DNA of 64,000 bases from Terrilactibacillus sp. S3-3 (lineage in GTDB: Bacteria; Bacillota; Bacilli; Bacillales; Sporolactobacillaceae): assembly GCA_030437565.1 (NCBI GenBank), contig CP129291.1, forward strand, positions 372,001 through 436,000, written 5' to 3'. How positions within the stretch are numbered: position 1 is the first letter of the stretch; every line of letters begins with the position of its first letter. A program made the position numbers and the translations under genes. Under the pieces are notes generated by a model that was given only the letters and a program-made list of their open reading frames with translations, did no database searches and was not told the origin of the DNA. Positions 51,799 to 62,376 of this stretch are shown piece by piece.

Positions 51799-53165
51799 AT
51801 GAAACAGTCGAAAACGTTGCGATATAAGATTCTAAATCATGCTCGTATCTTTGATACGACTGTGGAGATTTATAACCAAGCCTTGCATTTTATAATTGAT
51901 GTCATAGACAATGAGTTTCCTAGTTTTGATGGCATATCCACCAAAAGCATGGTAACGTTGGTAAAAAAACTCATTCATCGAACCGCACGGAATCCTCAAC
52001 CGAAATACCCTGAGTTTAACGAAAAGTTTCATAAGTTCCCGTCCTATTTCAGACGGTCGGCGATTGCCACTGCCTACGGCAAGGTTAAAAGCTACCGTTC
52101 CAATCTAAATAACTGGCTAAAAGAAGAAGAACTAGCTGAACAAGAAGGCAAAGTATTTAAAAAGAATCCTCCTTGTCTATCCTTAGACCATAAAGAATTT
52201 CCTGTATTCTACAAGGATAATATGTTTGAGCGTACAGGAGATAGTACGGCTAAAATCAAGGTTTTTCACCAAAACGATTGGATATGGATAGACATAACAT
52301 TTAGAGGACAAGACCTTTATAAACGGGATGTGTGGGATTGGAAAGAATGCAATCCGAAACTTGTTCGTGTTGGGAAAAAGTATTTTCTGAATATCTCTTA
52401 TGAGAAGAATATCAAACTCAACAAAATAAAAATAAGTAACCAAAAAGTATGTTCCGTGGATTTAGGGATAAACAACTCGGCTGTTTGTTCCATTTTGAAT
52501 GCAAAAGGAACTGTCTTGGCTCGGACATTTATTAATCAAGCTAAAGAAAAAGACCGTTTGTATCGAATAACCAACAAACTACGGAAAGCCCAACGGAGGT
52601 CAGGGTATATTTCCGCAACTTTTGGAGAAGAATCAATGGACTTCAAACACAAATCATTAACGATACTTGTCACAAAATCATTCAATTTGCCAAAGAGTAT
52701 GATGCTGATGTGATTGTGTTTGAGTATCTTGGAAAAATGAAAGCCCCGAAGGGATTCTACGGAGCCAAGAAACTACGTTTTAAATTACGATACTGGCGCA
52801 AGACGGCTATTCAAAACAAAGTGACGGAAATGGCTCATTATAACGGAATAAGTATATCTCATATTGTAGCCCGTAATACAAGTGCGTTAGCCTTTGATGG
52901 TAGCGGGTATGTAACCCGTAATCCTAAGAAGGATATTGTGACTTTTGCCACAGGTAAGGTCTATCATGCCGACCTATCGGCTTCTTACAATATTGGAGCG
53001 AGATACTTTATTCGAGAAATTCTAAAACCCTATCCCGAAAGGGAAAGGTTGTCCATTCAGGCAAAAGTTCCTGAATTGGCAAAAAGGACATTACAGACCT
53101 TATCTTCACTCATTAGTCTTCACTTGGCACTAGAGCCAACAGCGTTAGTTCACAGCGAGGTTTAG
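51799..53165 (+). CDS. tnpB: TnpB RNA-guided nuclease of IS605
   Basis: About 455 residues. RuvC residues are visible: Asp in KVCSVDLGINNSAVCS, Glu in DADVIVFEYLGKMKAP, and Asp in KVYHADLSASYNIGARYF. The zinc-ribbon Cys pairs normally found between the last two RuvC motifs are absent; that region reads NTSALAFDGSGYVTRNPKKD. TnpB proteins cut DNA at the donor site using a guide RNA from the element's right end. AAAGGAGG leads ATG 51799 with eight bases of spacing. One frame change near 52615. Confidence 0.9.
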
Positions 53166-53272
53166 ACTGTATCTAAGATAAGCGAAGCCCCTTCCAAGTG
53201 CGTTAGCATTTGGGAGGGGAGGTTCACAATTGTGGTAAAATAGAGCAAAACGATGCTTTGGGAGGGGTTTCG

Positions 53273-54107
53273 ATGGCAAAGGGACGTTTAGAACAGGTCG
53301 ATCTGACGAAAAAGGTAGACACGAAACAAAAGTATGTTAAGAAATTAAGAAAATATCAAATGAAGCTGCTGGCGCTGCAGCATTTATTGTATGAAAAGAA
53401 GATTGCCGTGATGCTGGCAATGGAGGGCTGGGATGCGGCAGGAAAGGGCGGAACCATTAAACGAATAACGGAACATCTCGATCCGCGCGGCTTTCGAGTG
53501 ACACCGATCAGCGCACCGGCTCCGCATGAAAAACGCTACCATTATCTTCAACGTTTCTGGCGCAAGATTCCTCAATACGGACAAATCTCGATTTTTGACC
53601 GCTCATGGTACGGTACGACGTGTTTTGGTCGAGCGTGTTGAGGGGTTTGCGGAAAAGGATGAATGGAAGCGGGCATATAAGGAAATTAACGATTTCGAAA
53701 AGCTGCTGACCGACGATCATTATATTATCATTAAGTTTTGGTTCCATATCAGCAAGGATGAGCAGCTGCGCCGCTTCAAAGAAAGGGAAGAAAATCCGCT
53801 TAAACGCTGGAAGATTACGAGTGAGGACTGGCGTAATCGCGAAAAATGGGACGACTATTTGGCGGCGGCGGAAGAAATGTTTGAAAAAACGGATAAGCCG
53901 AATGCGAGATGGCACGTGATCGCCGGCAATAACAAATGGTACGCGCGTGTGCGAACGTTAAAATTAATCGTGAAGACGCTGGAAGATTACTTGAAAATGC
54001 ATCACGTTGATTTGCCGCAGTATCGTGACGAAGTTGAAGAAGAGATCATCATTCCGGATGAAGTCGCGGAGGAGGAAGCGGTACAAAATACCGACAGCGA
54101 TGTTTGA
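53273..54107 (+). CDS. Polyphosphate kinase 2 family protein
   Basis: About 277 residues. Walker A lies in MEGWDAAGKGGTIKRITEHL, followed by GFRVTPISAPAPHEKRYHYL, the lid-type motif FDRSWYG, and LVERVEGFA after a frame change near 53625. PPK2 enzymes transfer phosphate between polyphosphate and nucleotides. GGGAGGGG leads ATG 53273. A TGA stop at 54105 is followed in the same frame by 26 more acidic codons up to TAA at 54186. The right end of the IS element lies about 50 bp upstream, close enough to have replaced its promoter. Confidence 0.88.
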
Positions 54108-54292
54108 GAACAAAAAAACAAAGAAGACGAAGAGGCGGTTAACGAGAAAGAAACAAAGGAAGAAGAGGCAGTGATTCATAAATATTAACGGCTGTCTCGT
54201 ATTCAATTAACACTTGATCAGTAACCTCTGATCCGCCGATTACCTGAGGCTCCGGAGCCGACTTGCCGATGCCCAGGTTTTTTTAAAAAAAG

Positions 54293-54333
54293 CGCCCGTG
54301 CTTGATTCAACAATTCAAGCATCGGGCTTTTTT
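54293..54333 (+). terminator. Terminator after the PPK2 gene
   Basis: GCCCGTGCTTGA pairs with TCAAGCATCGGGC with one mismatch and is followed by six T residues. The rest of the gap to 54432 holds no gene. Confidence 0.85.
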
Positions 54334-54431
54334 GGTTTCAGCAAATAAAAGTATAAAAGCAGCAGGCTCGGCCTTGCCCGAAAGCATGGCGGCGGACTTT
54401 TTTTATCTGGCCAAAATGAAAAGTGGAAAAG

Positions 54432-55511
54432 TTATTTTGCAGCGGCGGCGCTTGTCAGCTTTTCGAGGCTGCGCATCGCTTCGGCCACGTCATTCTTTTT
54501 ATAATCGCCTAAAAGAATGAATGTTTCTTCCGGCCCGGCTGCATATTCAGCCACTTGATTGATTGTGGCATCGCCGGTGTCTTTCACGCCAAGCGTATTT
54601 AAAATGTAAGGAAAGCCGAGTTTTTTGTAAAATGGCATCAGTCTTTTGATTTCATCCCATTCGCCCAAAGCGGCCAGCTGGACGAGAATACCGTAAGCAA
54701 CTTTCAGACCGTGAAGAATATCATGCGTTTCTTCCAGGAAGGATAAGCCGTTATGAACCGCATGGGCACCGGCCATGCGCCCGTATTCGCCGGCAAAACC
54801 GCCGACCGTGCCGGAGACGGCGATCACCGAGTCAACCACTCTTTGAAAAGCGGGCGTGATTTTTCCTTCCTCTTTGTCTTTTAAAGCCTGTTCACTGTCG
54901 TTCAATAGAACATCACGAATATTTCCCGCAGCGCTGAGGCCAAGAGAGACTGGAGCCGGAAATTCTTTCATATTTCGCGTGATACCGGCCGATTCATACC
55001 ATTTGGCCAGCGAATCGCCGATTCCGCCGAGCAGATAGTTTGTCGGCGCATCAGCAATAATTCTCAGGTCAACGAGAGAGAGATAAGCGGATCGTTTATA
55101 ATAGGCAACATGGCTGAATTGTTTGTGTTCATCATAGACGGCGGAGAGCGGCGTATAGCCGGCGCACGTCCCGGCCAGTGTCGGGACAAGGACAACCTCT
55201 ACATTTAATAATTCAGCCATTCCTTTGGCTGTATCCAGGACTTTTCCGCCGCCGATACCAACGATCACATCGGCGTCCTTTGCCTTTTCTGCCAGTTCAC
55301 GCATATTTTTTTCGCTTGCGGTTTGATCGTAGCGTAAAACGGGCCAGTTCTGCGGTACCGAGGCGAACTTGTTGAAAGCCTCGAACGATTTAATGCCGGT
55401 CACAACAACCGGTTTTTTGAAAACAGCTAACTTTTCTTCAAGATATTTTGCCGCGTCCTCAGTACAAATATATTGATTTGGACCGCTGCGGACAACTTGA
55501 CTCAGCCTCAT
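54432..55511 (-). CDS. Iron-containing alcohol dehydrogenase, glycerol dehydrogenase-like
   Basis: A 359-residue protein, intact. The NAD-binding region is VIVGIGGGKVLDTAKGMAEL, with VPTLAGTCAGYTPLSAVYDE. Metal ligands are the Asp of LLGGIGDSLAKWYE and the His residues of MAGAHAVHNGLSFL and ETHDILHGLKVAYGI. It resembles the GldA/YbdH subgroup, so the substrate could be glycerol or a hydroxycarboxylate. It stands between PPK2 and Ppx but is transcribed towards PPK2. Confidence 0.87.
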   Translation of the reverse strand: MRLSQVVRSGPNQYICTEDAAKYLEEKLAVFKKPVVVTGIKSFEAFNKFASVPQNWPVLRYDQTASEKNMRELAEKAKDADVIVGIGGGKVLDTAKGMAELLNVEVVLVPTLAGTCAGYTPLSAVYDEHKQFSHVAYYKRSAYLSLVDLRIIADAPTNYLLGGIGDSLAKWYESAGITRNMKEFPAPVSLGLSAAGNIRDVLLNDSEQALKDKEEGKITPAFQRVVDSVIAVSGTVGGFAGEYGRMAGAHAVHNGLSFLEETHDILHGLKVAYGILVQLAALGEWDEIKRLMPFYKKLGFPYILNTLGVKDTGDATINQVAEYAAGPEETFILLGDYKKNDVAEAMRSLEKLTSAAAAK

Positions 55512-55919
55512 ATAAAAGACCTCCTGATTTTAAAAATTTAGACATTAATCCGGCATAGATGGCAGATAACAACGAATGGCGGTTTATTCGTCAGGTCCGG
55601 CCTGTCTTAAGTAGCTACATTTTACACCTTAGCTGCCGAATGAACAATCCGCATTTTCAAAATAGTCGTGTTTTCACCCACGAAGTGTCTTCTCTTTCAA
55701 AAAATTTGTTTTAATAAAAAAATAGAGGAATTGCTATATACTATATACTTGATAGAGACAATAGAGTGCTTTTTTGAATGTCAAAGTCTAGCGGGCACAG
55801 ATATATTGCAGAGGAATACATTGATATAAAGCTATTTATTCTTTACTTTTGCCATTTTCATTGCTTATCAATGGCGCAAACAGGGAATAAATAGTCTTAA
55901 TTAAGGAGATGAAAGACAG
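55512..55919. other. Divergent intergenic region
   Basis: This AT-rich gap separates the dehydrogenase and exopolyphosphatase genes and must hold promoters for both. I see TA-rich stretches (for example TATATACTATATACTTGA at about 55733) but no clear consensus pair and no gene. Confidence 0.4.
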
Positions 55920-57472
55920 ATGTGCGCTTTGAGAGATATCGAGCAGAAACACGCGATGATCGACATTGGCTCCAACTCGATTCGCCTTGTTGTCATGGGG
56001 ATTGACGGACAAGGTTTTTATAGACAACTGTTAAATTTTAAAGCTGTTGCCCGATTGAGCGGATTTATTGATGACAATGACAATTTGAGCGAAGCGGGGA
56101 TGCGATATTATTGCAGACGCTCCGGTTTTTTTCAATCTATCCTGAGACGAGAAAAGGTGACGGCTGTGGACGCTGTTGCAACGGCGGCAATGCGCAAGGC
56201 CCGAAACCGCGATCAGGTCCTAGCCTCCGTTAAAGAACAAACCGGCCTTAATATCCGTATTTTAGCAGGGTTAAAAGAGGCGTTTTATGGATATTATGCC
56301 ATTATCAACTCCACTTGTGTTGAGGATGGTATTTCGATTGACATCGGGGGCGGCAGCACGGAAGTCACCATGTTTAGAAATCGGGAACTGATTCATTCCC
56401 ATTCGTTTCCTTTCGGTGCGGTGACATTATACAATACTTTTTATGCTCAAAATGATAAAAAGGCGGACAGTAAACTGGAACATTTTTTGCGGGAGCAGTT
56501 TTCGGCATTCGACTGGCTGACCGATCAGCCGCTTCCCGTGATTGGAATCGGGGGCAGCGCCCGCAACCTGGCACGGATCGATCAGGCAAAACGTCATTAT
56601 GATGGTTGGTCTCCACCAGTATACGATCCCGCGCTCACGATTGAACGAACTGACTGAGGAGCTGCTTTCCCTTTCATTGGAACAGCGGGAGAATTTGGAG
56701 GGCCTGTCCAAAGATCGAGCGGACATCATCGTTCCTGCGGCTAAAGTGATTAATACACTGGTCATGATGAATAAAGCAGAGATATTTATGCTAAGCAATG
56801 AAGGATTAAGAGAAGGTGTCTTTTACGAATGGTTATTACAGGCAAAAGGGGTGACGCGCATTCCTTATGTATTGAAAGAAAGTATCAGGCAGTTAGCGAA
56901 AAATTTTCAGCTTGACACAGCGCATACCGGACATATTAAAAAGCTCGCTTTTCAACTCTATGAGGGCATTCAGCCTTTAATAAAAGACCGTTTTCCTGAA
57001 GAGAAAAAAGTCTGGCTGCTGTCTCATAGCGCCGATCTGGCCTACATAGGTGAATATATCAATAATGAATCAAGCAGCGCTCACACTTTTTATTTATTAT
57101 ATATAAGCATAAATGGATTGAGCCACGAGGAACGGCTGGCACTGGCTTTTATTTCATCGTTTAAGTCCCGTTCGAAATTGAATGATTTTGCCGCTCCTTT
57201 TCAAAACATGATCACAAAAGAACAATTAAGGGTTTATGAGATATTAGGTTCCGTTCTTCGACTGGCCCACGGGTTAAACCGGACAAGACAAAAGGTCGTG
57301 GATGATCTCAATGTAACAATTGGTAAAAACAAAGCGATAGACATTACCATTCATTATCATGATGATCCATATTTTGAAGAACAATTTACCCAAAAACAGA
57401 AAAAAACACCTTGAACGGGCGCTCAAAGTACCTGTGTCGGTTTCTTTTGAGAAAAAGCAGTCTCTTGTGTAA
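55920..57472 (+). CDS. ppx: Exopolyphosphatase (Ppx/GppA family)
   Basis: About 517 residues. The ASKHA ATPase-like fold is marked by AMIDIGSNSIRLVVMGIDGQ, DAVATAAMRKARN, ISIDIGGGSTEVTMF and PVIGIGGSARNLARI. A C-terminal HD-like helical region follows (KLAFQLYEGIQPLIKDRF; LLSHSADLAYIGEYIN), as in longer Ppx proteins. It removes terminal phosphate from polyphosphate or ppGpp-type substrates. ATG 55920 is 11 bases after AAGGAGAT. Frame changes near 56600 and 57405; the corrected end is FEKKQSLV at 57472. Ppk1 follows. Confidence 0.9.
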
Positions 57473-57682
57473 GGGGTTAGCGCCTTACACGCGCCGGTTC
57501 TTTTGCCGAATACAGCCGCGGGGTCCGATTGCCTATCATTTGGGAGCGGTTAGCAGAGAAGCAGTTAAGCAGCACTTAGCAGGCAACTGGAACAAATGTA
57601 GAAAAACTGTAAAACAACGGTTTTTTAATAAAGTGATGGTGACCTATTCTGAATAAAGATAAAAAACGAACTATAATTTACA

Positions 57683-57718
57683 AGAGACGATAATGACAAA
57701 AAATCGTTCTCTTTTTTT
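57683..57718 (+). terminator. Terminator between ppx and ppk
   Basis: AGAGACGAT pairs with ATCGTTCTCT with one bulge around an A-rich loop, followed by seven T residues. Confidence 0.7.
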
Positions 57719-57786
57719 ATCTTTTTTTGAAAAAAGAGAGAAGAGAAAAACAAACTAGAAAAATCAATTTTGTTTTACAAATTAGA

Positions 57787-57815
57787 TTGCAAATGGTAAA
57801 ATTAGTATTTATACT
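57787..57815 (+). promoter_or_regulatory. Sigma-A promoter of ppk
   Basis: TTGCAA at 57787-57792, a 17-bp spacer and TATACT at 57810-57815, about 130 bp upstream of the ppk start. With the terminator just before it, ppk seems to be transcribed on its own. Confidence 0.65.
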
Positions 57816-57947
57816 ATAAGTAGAGATAATGGAGAGGTCTACATAAAAAACCTCGATAAAACAGAGAGAAATGCTCTTATAAAAAGAGCGAACTTCAAAT
57901 GAGTAAAGGATTTTACTTAATCATTATTGAAGAAGGGCTTTGAGAAC

Positions 57948-60152
57948 ATGATAGGTGAGAAGGAAAGAGAAAAAGTTGATTTGGCGAGTCCTGTATTTTA
58001 TAATAACCGCGAGCTCAGCTGGTTGGATTTTAATAAGCGGGTTTTGGAAGAGGCAAAAGACAAGCGCAATCCACTTCTTGAAAGAATGAAATTCGTGAGC
58101 ATTGTGTCAAGCAATCTTGATGAGTTTTTCATGATACGTGTGGCCGGCCTGAAAGATCAGGTGAAAGTCGGCTATAATCAGCCTGAGAACAAAACGGGTA
58201 TGACACCGATTGAACAGCTGAACAAGATTTCAGCATCCAATCATGAAATTGTGCTGGATCAAGATGTCCTCTATCAAGAAAAACTGCTTCCGGAATTGAA
58301 ACGGGAAAAAATTGAATTTTTACCGGTCTCCAGTTTGAAGCAAACGGAAGATAAGCGTTTCATTAAAGATCGGTTTGAAAACTACATCTTTCCGGTATTG
58401 ACACCGATGGCGGTCGATTCGTCCCATCCTTTCCCGATGCTCTTGAATAAAACATTAAATTTAGCTGTTGTTCTCCGAAAGGAAGCTCAGACAAGTTTGG
58501 CCATCGTCCAGGTGCCGAGCGTGCTGCCGCGTTTTTTTCCTCTTCCGGGAAGAACGGCTTCCTTTGTTTTACTGGAAGACATCATTGCCCATTATATTTC
58601 GATGCTGTTTGTTTAGTTATGAGGTCATCAGCGTCTCGCCTTTCAGAATTACTAGAAATGCAGATTTACTGATACACGAAGAAGATTCCCACGATTTATT
58701 AAGAGAAATCGAAAAAGAATTAAAGAAAAGAAGACGGGGAGCGGCTGTCCGTCTGGAGCTGCAAAAAAATACACCGGCATTTGTCGTGTCGGCATTAATC
58801 AGCTTTCTCGATATTGAACCAGAGGATATTTATTATTTTAAAAGTCCGCTGGATTTAACCTTTTTGATAAAAGTGTATGATGATCTGGCTTCGCAATATC
58901 CGAATCTCGTCTATAAGAAAATGAATGCCCATTATCCTGAAGAACTGAAAGAAGACAAAAATATATTCAATGCCATCCGCCGGAAAGACTTGTTTCTCCA
59001 TCATCCCTATGACTCATTTCAGCCGGTTATCGATTTTGTTTCTCAGGCGGCCGACGATCCGCATGTGCTGGCGATCAAGCAGACGCTGTACCGAGTCAGC
59101 GGCGATTCCCCCCCATTATTGCTGCGTTGGCTCGAGCTGCTGAAAATGGCAAACAGGTGATGGTACTTGTTGAACTTAAGGCCCGTTTCGATGAAGCAAA
59201 CAATATTCAATGGGCCAGAACACTGGAAAAGGCGGGCGTTCATGTCATCTACGGTATCCCAAATCTGAAGACCCACAGCAAAATCACGCTCGTTGTTCGC
59301 CAGGAAGGGGATTCTATTGAACGATTCGTCCATTTGGGAACCGGCAATTACAACGATTCTACGGCCAATTTTTATACGGATATGGGGCTGTTCACGGCGA
59401 AAGAAGGCTTTGGCATAGATGCAACCAACTTTTTCAATCACTTAAGCGGATATATGGATAAGCCGGACTGGAATTATCTGGCGATTGCCCCTTTTGAATT
59501 GAGAGATCGGTTGATTGAGCTGATCAATGATGAAATAGCAGCGCATTTGCGCCATCATAACGGGCGCATTATTGCCAAGATGAATTCACTTACCGACAAG
59601 AAAATTGATGAAATTGTACGAAGCTTCACAGGTCGGTGTGCGGATTGAATTGATTGTCCGCGGTATCTGCTGCCTCAGGCCGGGTATACCGGGTGTCAGT
59701 GAGACCATTACTGTCCGCAGCATTGTTGGACAGTACTTGGAACATAGCCGTATCTTTTATTTTCAAAATAATAGAGAGCCTAGATTATTCTTATCAAGTG
59801 CAGACTGGATGACGAGAAATATGGTCCGCCGCGTTGAGATTTTATTCCCGGTTTTTGACATGGAAAAAAAAAAAAAATCATAGATATTCTGACAACGCTG
59901 CTTAGTGATAACGTAAAGGCTAGAGAACAATACGCAGATGGCAGCTATCATTATGTTCAAAGAAAACCGGCTGAAAAAGCGATCTGTGCTCAAGACGTTT
60001 TTAAAAAGCAGTCAAGGCAGCCCGATGAAAAGGAAAAGGGTGCTTTCAATAAAATTCGCCATACCTTTGAGCGGCGGCTTCTCCCGTTTTTGCTGAAGAA
60101 AACCAATCCAAATAAAATAACAGTCGCTTCCATCGAAGGCTCCCAAAATTAA
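57948..60152 (+). CDS. ppk: Polyphosphate kinase 1
   Basis: About 734 residues. N-terminal domain: [40 protein letters not shown]. Head domain: [18 protein letters not shown]. Catalytic part: [65 protein letters not shown] with the phosphorylated His, [17 protein letters not shown] and [14 protein letters not shown]. It makes polyphosphate from ATP. Frame changes near 58612, 59112, 59625 and 59875. Start ATG 57948 is preferred to the TTG 57927 in the same frame, since AAGAAGGG lies between them. Confidence 0.93.
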
Positions 60153-60390
60153 AGGGGGCCTTCTACTCTGGTTGTCTCTTCGTGCCGTTTCACTTGTTTT
60201 GTTTCGTAAGCGGGCGATCGCGCTTGAACAACGGCCGGGATCCAATTGAAAATAAGTTCTGATATTGCTGGATGTACTGTTATTATCGTTATTCTTACTG
60301 CCTCATATATATGGACGGACCCGTTTTCCATCTGTCATCATGATCAAAATAAAAAAGTGACAATTAAGCGAATAAAATGTGTCCGTTTTG
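60153..60390. other. Intergenic region after ppk
   Basis: I see no gene here. Open stretches on both strands are short and without ribosome binding sites. Confidence 0.35.
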
Positions 60391-60419
60391 TGACTTTTGC
60401 AGTGCCTTCATGGTATAAT
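60391..60419 (+). promoter_or_regulatory. Extended -10 promoter
   Basis: TATAAT at 60414-60419 is preceded by TGG (extended -10). The best -35 is TGACTT at 60391-60396, 17 bp upstream, which is weak. Confidence 0.55.
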
Positions 60420-60453
60420 CCAATCAGAAGATTAGCCAGGGAAGTGAATCGCG

Positions 60454-60622
60454 GTGCTGTTGGTTGCTTTTGATGATCTCGTTCTGTTTTTTTTTTTTTT
60501 TGCTGTTTTCTTCTTTGTTTTGGGGTTGGCAGCGAAAGAAAGACGATATAAGAAAACCGGCGCCGCTTTGTTTGGCAGCTGGGTTGTGTTGGCCGCCGTC
60601 ATGAGTGTTTTTTTTTTTTCAT
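60454..60622 (+). CDS. Small membrane protein with poly-Phe helix
   Basis: GTG 60454 follows AGGGAAGTG. The frame VLLVAFDDLVLFFFF enters a long T-run, then continues in an adjacent frame as AVFFFVLGLAAKERRYKK, then TGAALFGSWVVLAAVMSVFF, giving two hydrophobic helices and a basic loop, about 55-60 residues. The length of the T-run decides the frame. A good promoter lies upstream and a terminator downstream, which supports a real gene. The family is unknown to me. Confidence 0.5.
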
Positions 60623-60634
60623 AATTACGCCTGA

Positions 60635-60671
60635 GCCTGCTTTCCGCTATTTTGGAGAGCGGGCTTTTTTA
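60635..60671 (+). terminator. Terminator after the small membrane protein gene
   Basis: GCCTGCTTTCC pairs with GGAGAGCGGGC (with G-U pairs) around an AT-rich loop, followed by six T residues. Confidence 0.8.
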
Positions 60672-60912
60672 AACAGGATTCCTATTACAAAGAGCCCTGA
60701 TTTTTTTTATATATATAATATAGAAATAAGCAGCATCTTTCTTTTTTTTTTTCGCGATCATCACGCACAATTTCTTGATTGTCTTTCGAAAAACTAAAGA
60801 CGAGTGTTTCCGGTGGTGAATAAGGCCGCCGGATTAAAAAGTGAATTTGGAGGGCGCTGGATACCGGAGCTGTTCTGGTTATCAGTTTGCCAAAAAAGGA
60901 AGGAATGAAAGA

Positions 60913-61919
60913 ATGTCAATTCTTGTACTGGGCGGAGCAGGCTATATCGGCTCTCACGCTGTCTACCATTTGATTGATCATGATTACGATGTCGCGGTTG
61001 TTGATAATTTGCAAACCGGTCATAGAGAAGCCATTCATCCGAAAGCAAAGTTTTACGAAGGCGACATTCGCGATAAAGCGTTTCTTGATTCTGTTTTTCA
61101 AAAGGAAAAACCGGAAGGCGTCATCCATTTTGCCGCCAATTCGCTTGTGGGCGAATCAATGGAAAAACCACTGATGTATTTCAATAACAATGTGTACGGC
61201 ATGCAAGTGCTTTTGGAAGTCATGAAAGAAAATGGTGTTAAACCGATTGTCTTTTCCTCGACTGCCGCAACTTACGGGGAACCGGAAAAAGTGCCGATTA
61301 CTGAAGACATGCCGACGCAGCCGACCAATCCGTATGGAGAAACAAAATTGGCGATGGAAAAAATGATGAAATGGTGCGATAAGGCGTATGGCATGAAATA
61401 TGTGGCACTGCGCTACTTTAATGTGGCCGGGGCCAGCAAAACCGGCTTAATTGGAGAAGATCATCATCCGGAAACTCATTTGCTTCCAATTGTGCTGCAG
61501 GCCGCAGCAGGAGAGCGCGATCACATATCGATTTTCGGCGATGATTATCCGACAAAAGACGGGACCTGTGTCCGCGACTACGTGCACATCGAAGATCTAG
61601 TAGCCGCTCACCGTCTGGCGCTTGAGTACCTACTGGCAGGCGGAAAGAGTGACGTTTTCAACCTTGGTTCAAGCGAAGGATTTTCCGTCAAGGAGATCAT
61701 TGAAGCTGCACGAAAAGTAACGGAAAAAGAGATTCGCGCAGAACTGGCTCCGCGCCGGGCCGGCGATCCAAGTACATTGATTGCATCCTCGGAAAAAGCA
61801 AAAAAAAAATTCTAGGCTGGCGGCCGGAGCATACGAATATCCCTGAAATCCTGGCTGATGCCTGGAACTGGCACAGCCACCACCCGAAAGGTTTCGCCAC
61901 GCCGACGAGCAAACATTAA
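60913..61919 (+). CDS. galE: UDP-glucose 4-epimerase
   Basis: About 335 residues, extended short-chain dehydrogenase type. NAD-binding loop [39 protein letters not shown]; catalytic Ser in [16 protein letters not shown] and YxxxK in [24 protein letters not shown]; and [17 protein letters not shown]. It interconverts UDP-glucose and UDP-galactose for cell-envelope sugars or galactose use. One frame change in the A-run near 61808; the corrected C-terminus is [13 protein letters not shown]. It is monocistronic with a following terminator. Confidence 0.94.
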
Positions 61920-62003
61920 ATGATTCCGGCGAGGTTCAATAGATAGCCTGCTTTTGTTGCAAAAAAGAATCTACAGGGCTGCCGAAAAGAATAGAATGGG
62001 GAA

Positions 62004-62030
62004 AAGGGCCGGCAAATTGCCGGCCTTTTT
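62004..62030 (+). terminator. Terminator after galE
   Basis: AAGGGCCGGCAA pairs with TTGCCGGCCTTTT around a two-base loop, then further T residues. Confidence 0.88.
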
Positions 62031-62079
62031 GCTGTTCCTTCAGGAAATATATTGAAACTGCGAAATTGCTCAAAAAGTG

Positions 62080-62108
62080 TTGACATTTGTCATACTGAAA
62101 AGTATTAA
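62080..62108 (+). promoter_or_regulatory. Promoter of the metQ-metN unit
   Basis: TTGACA at 62080-62085, a 17-bp spacer and TATTAA at 62103-62108, just ahead of the SAM riboswitch. Confidence 0.7.
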
Positions 62109-62132
62109 ACTTACTAATCCAAGTGAATACAT

Positions 62133-62243
62133 CTTATCCAGAGCGGCGGAGGGACAGGCCCGATGAAGTCCGGCAACCAAACCGATTCATTCGGTTCAGG
62201 TGCTAATTCCTGCAAAGCCTATTGATGGGTTTTGGGAGATAAG
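62133..62243 (+). ncRNA. SAM riboswitch (S-box)
   Basis: CTTATCCAGAGCGGCGGAGG opens P1 and the core, followed by GACAGGCCCGATGAAGTCCG, GCAACC, a P3 hairpin (ACCGATTCATTCGGT), CAGGTGCTAATTCCTGCAAA and GATAAG closing P1. The consensus is fully recognisable. High S-adenosylmethionine should promote the terminator that follows and shut off methionine uptake. Confidence 0.96.
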
Positions 62244-62259
62244 AGAAGATCCGAAATTG

Positions 62260-62286
62260 ACTTCTCTTACCTGAGAAGTTTTTTTA
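62260..62286 (+). terminator. Riboswitch-controlled terminator before metQ
   Basis: ACTTCTC pairs with GAGAAGT around TTACCT and runs into seven T residues. The strand AGAGAAG at 62242-62248 can pair with CTTCTCT instead, forming the antiterminator. Confidence 0.85.
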
Positions 62287-62376
62287 ATTTCCCCGATCAG
62301 GGCAAAACGATGAAGATGTTTGGACTTGGAAAACAGAGTTTTAGATAAATATATATAAAATTAGGGGGATTTTAAG

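Larger units (their letters stand above)
51252..53219. mobile_element. IS200/IS605 family insertion sequence
   Basis: Divergent tnpA and tnpB lie between two subterminal hairpins. The left hairpin at 51252-51279 pairs CCCCTTCCAAA with TTTGGTGGGG; the right one at 53188-53219 pairs CCCCTTCCAA with TTGGGAGGGG. The matching CCCCTTCCAA words are what single-strand-transposing IS605 elements need for end recognition. The exact cleavage sites are uncertain, probably within 20 bases outside the hairpins. The transcript end of tnpB with the right hairpin is where a TnpB guide RNA would be expected. Confidence 0.9.
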
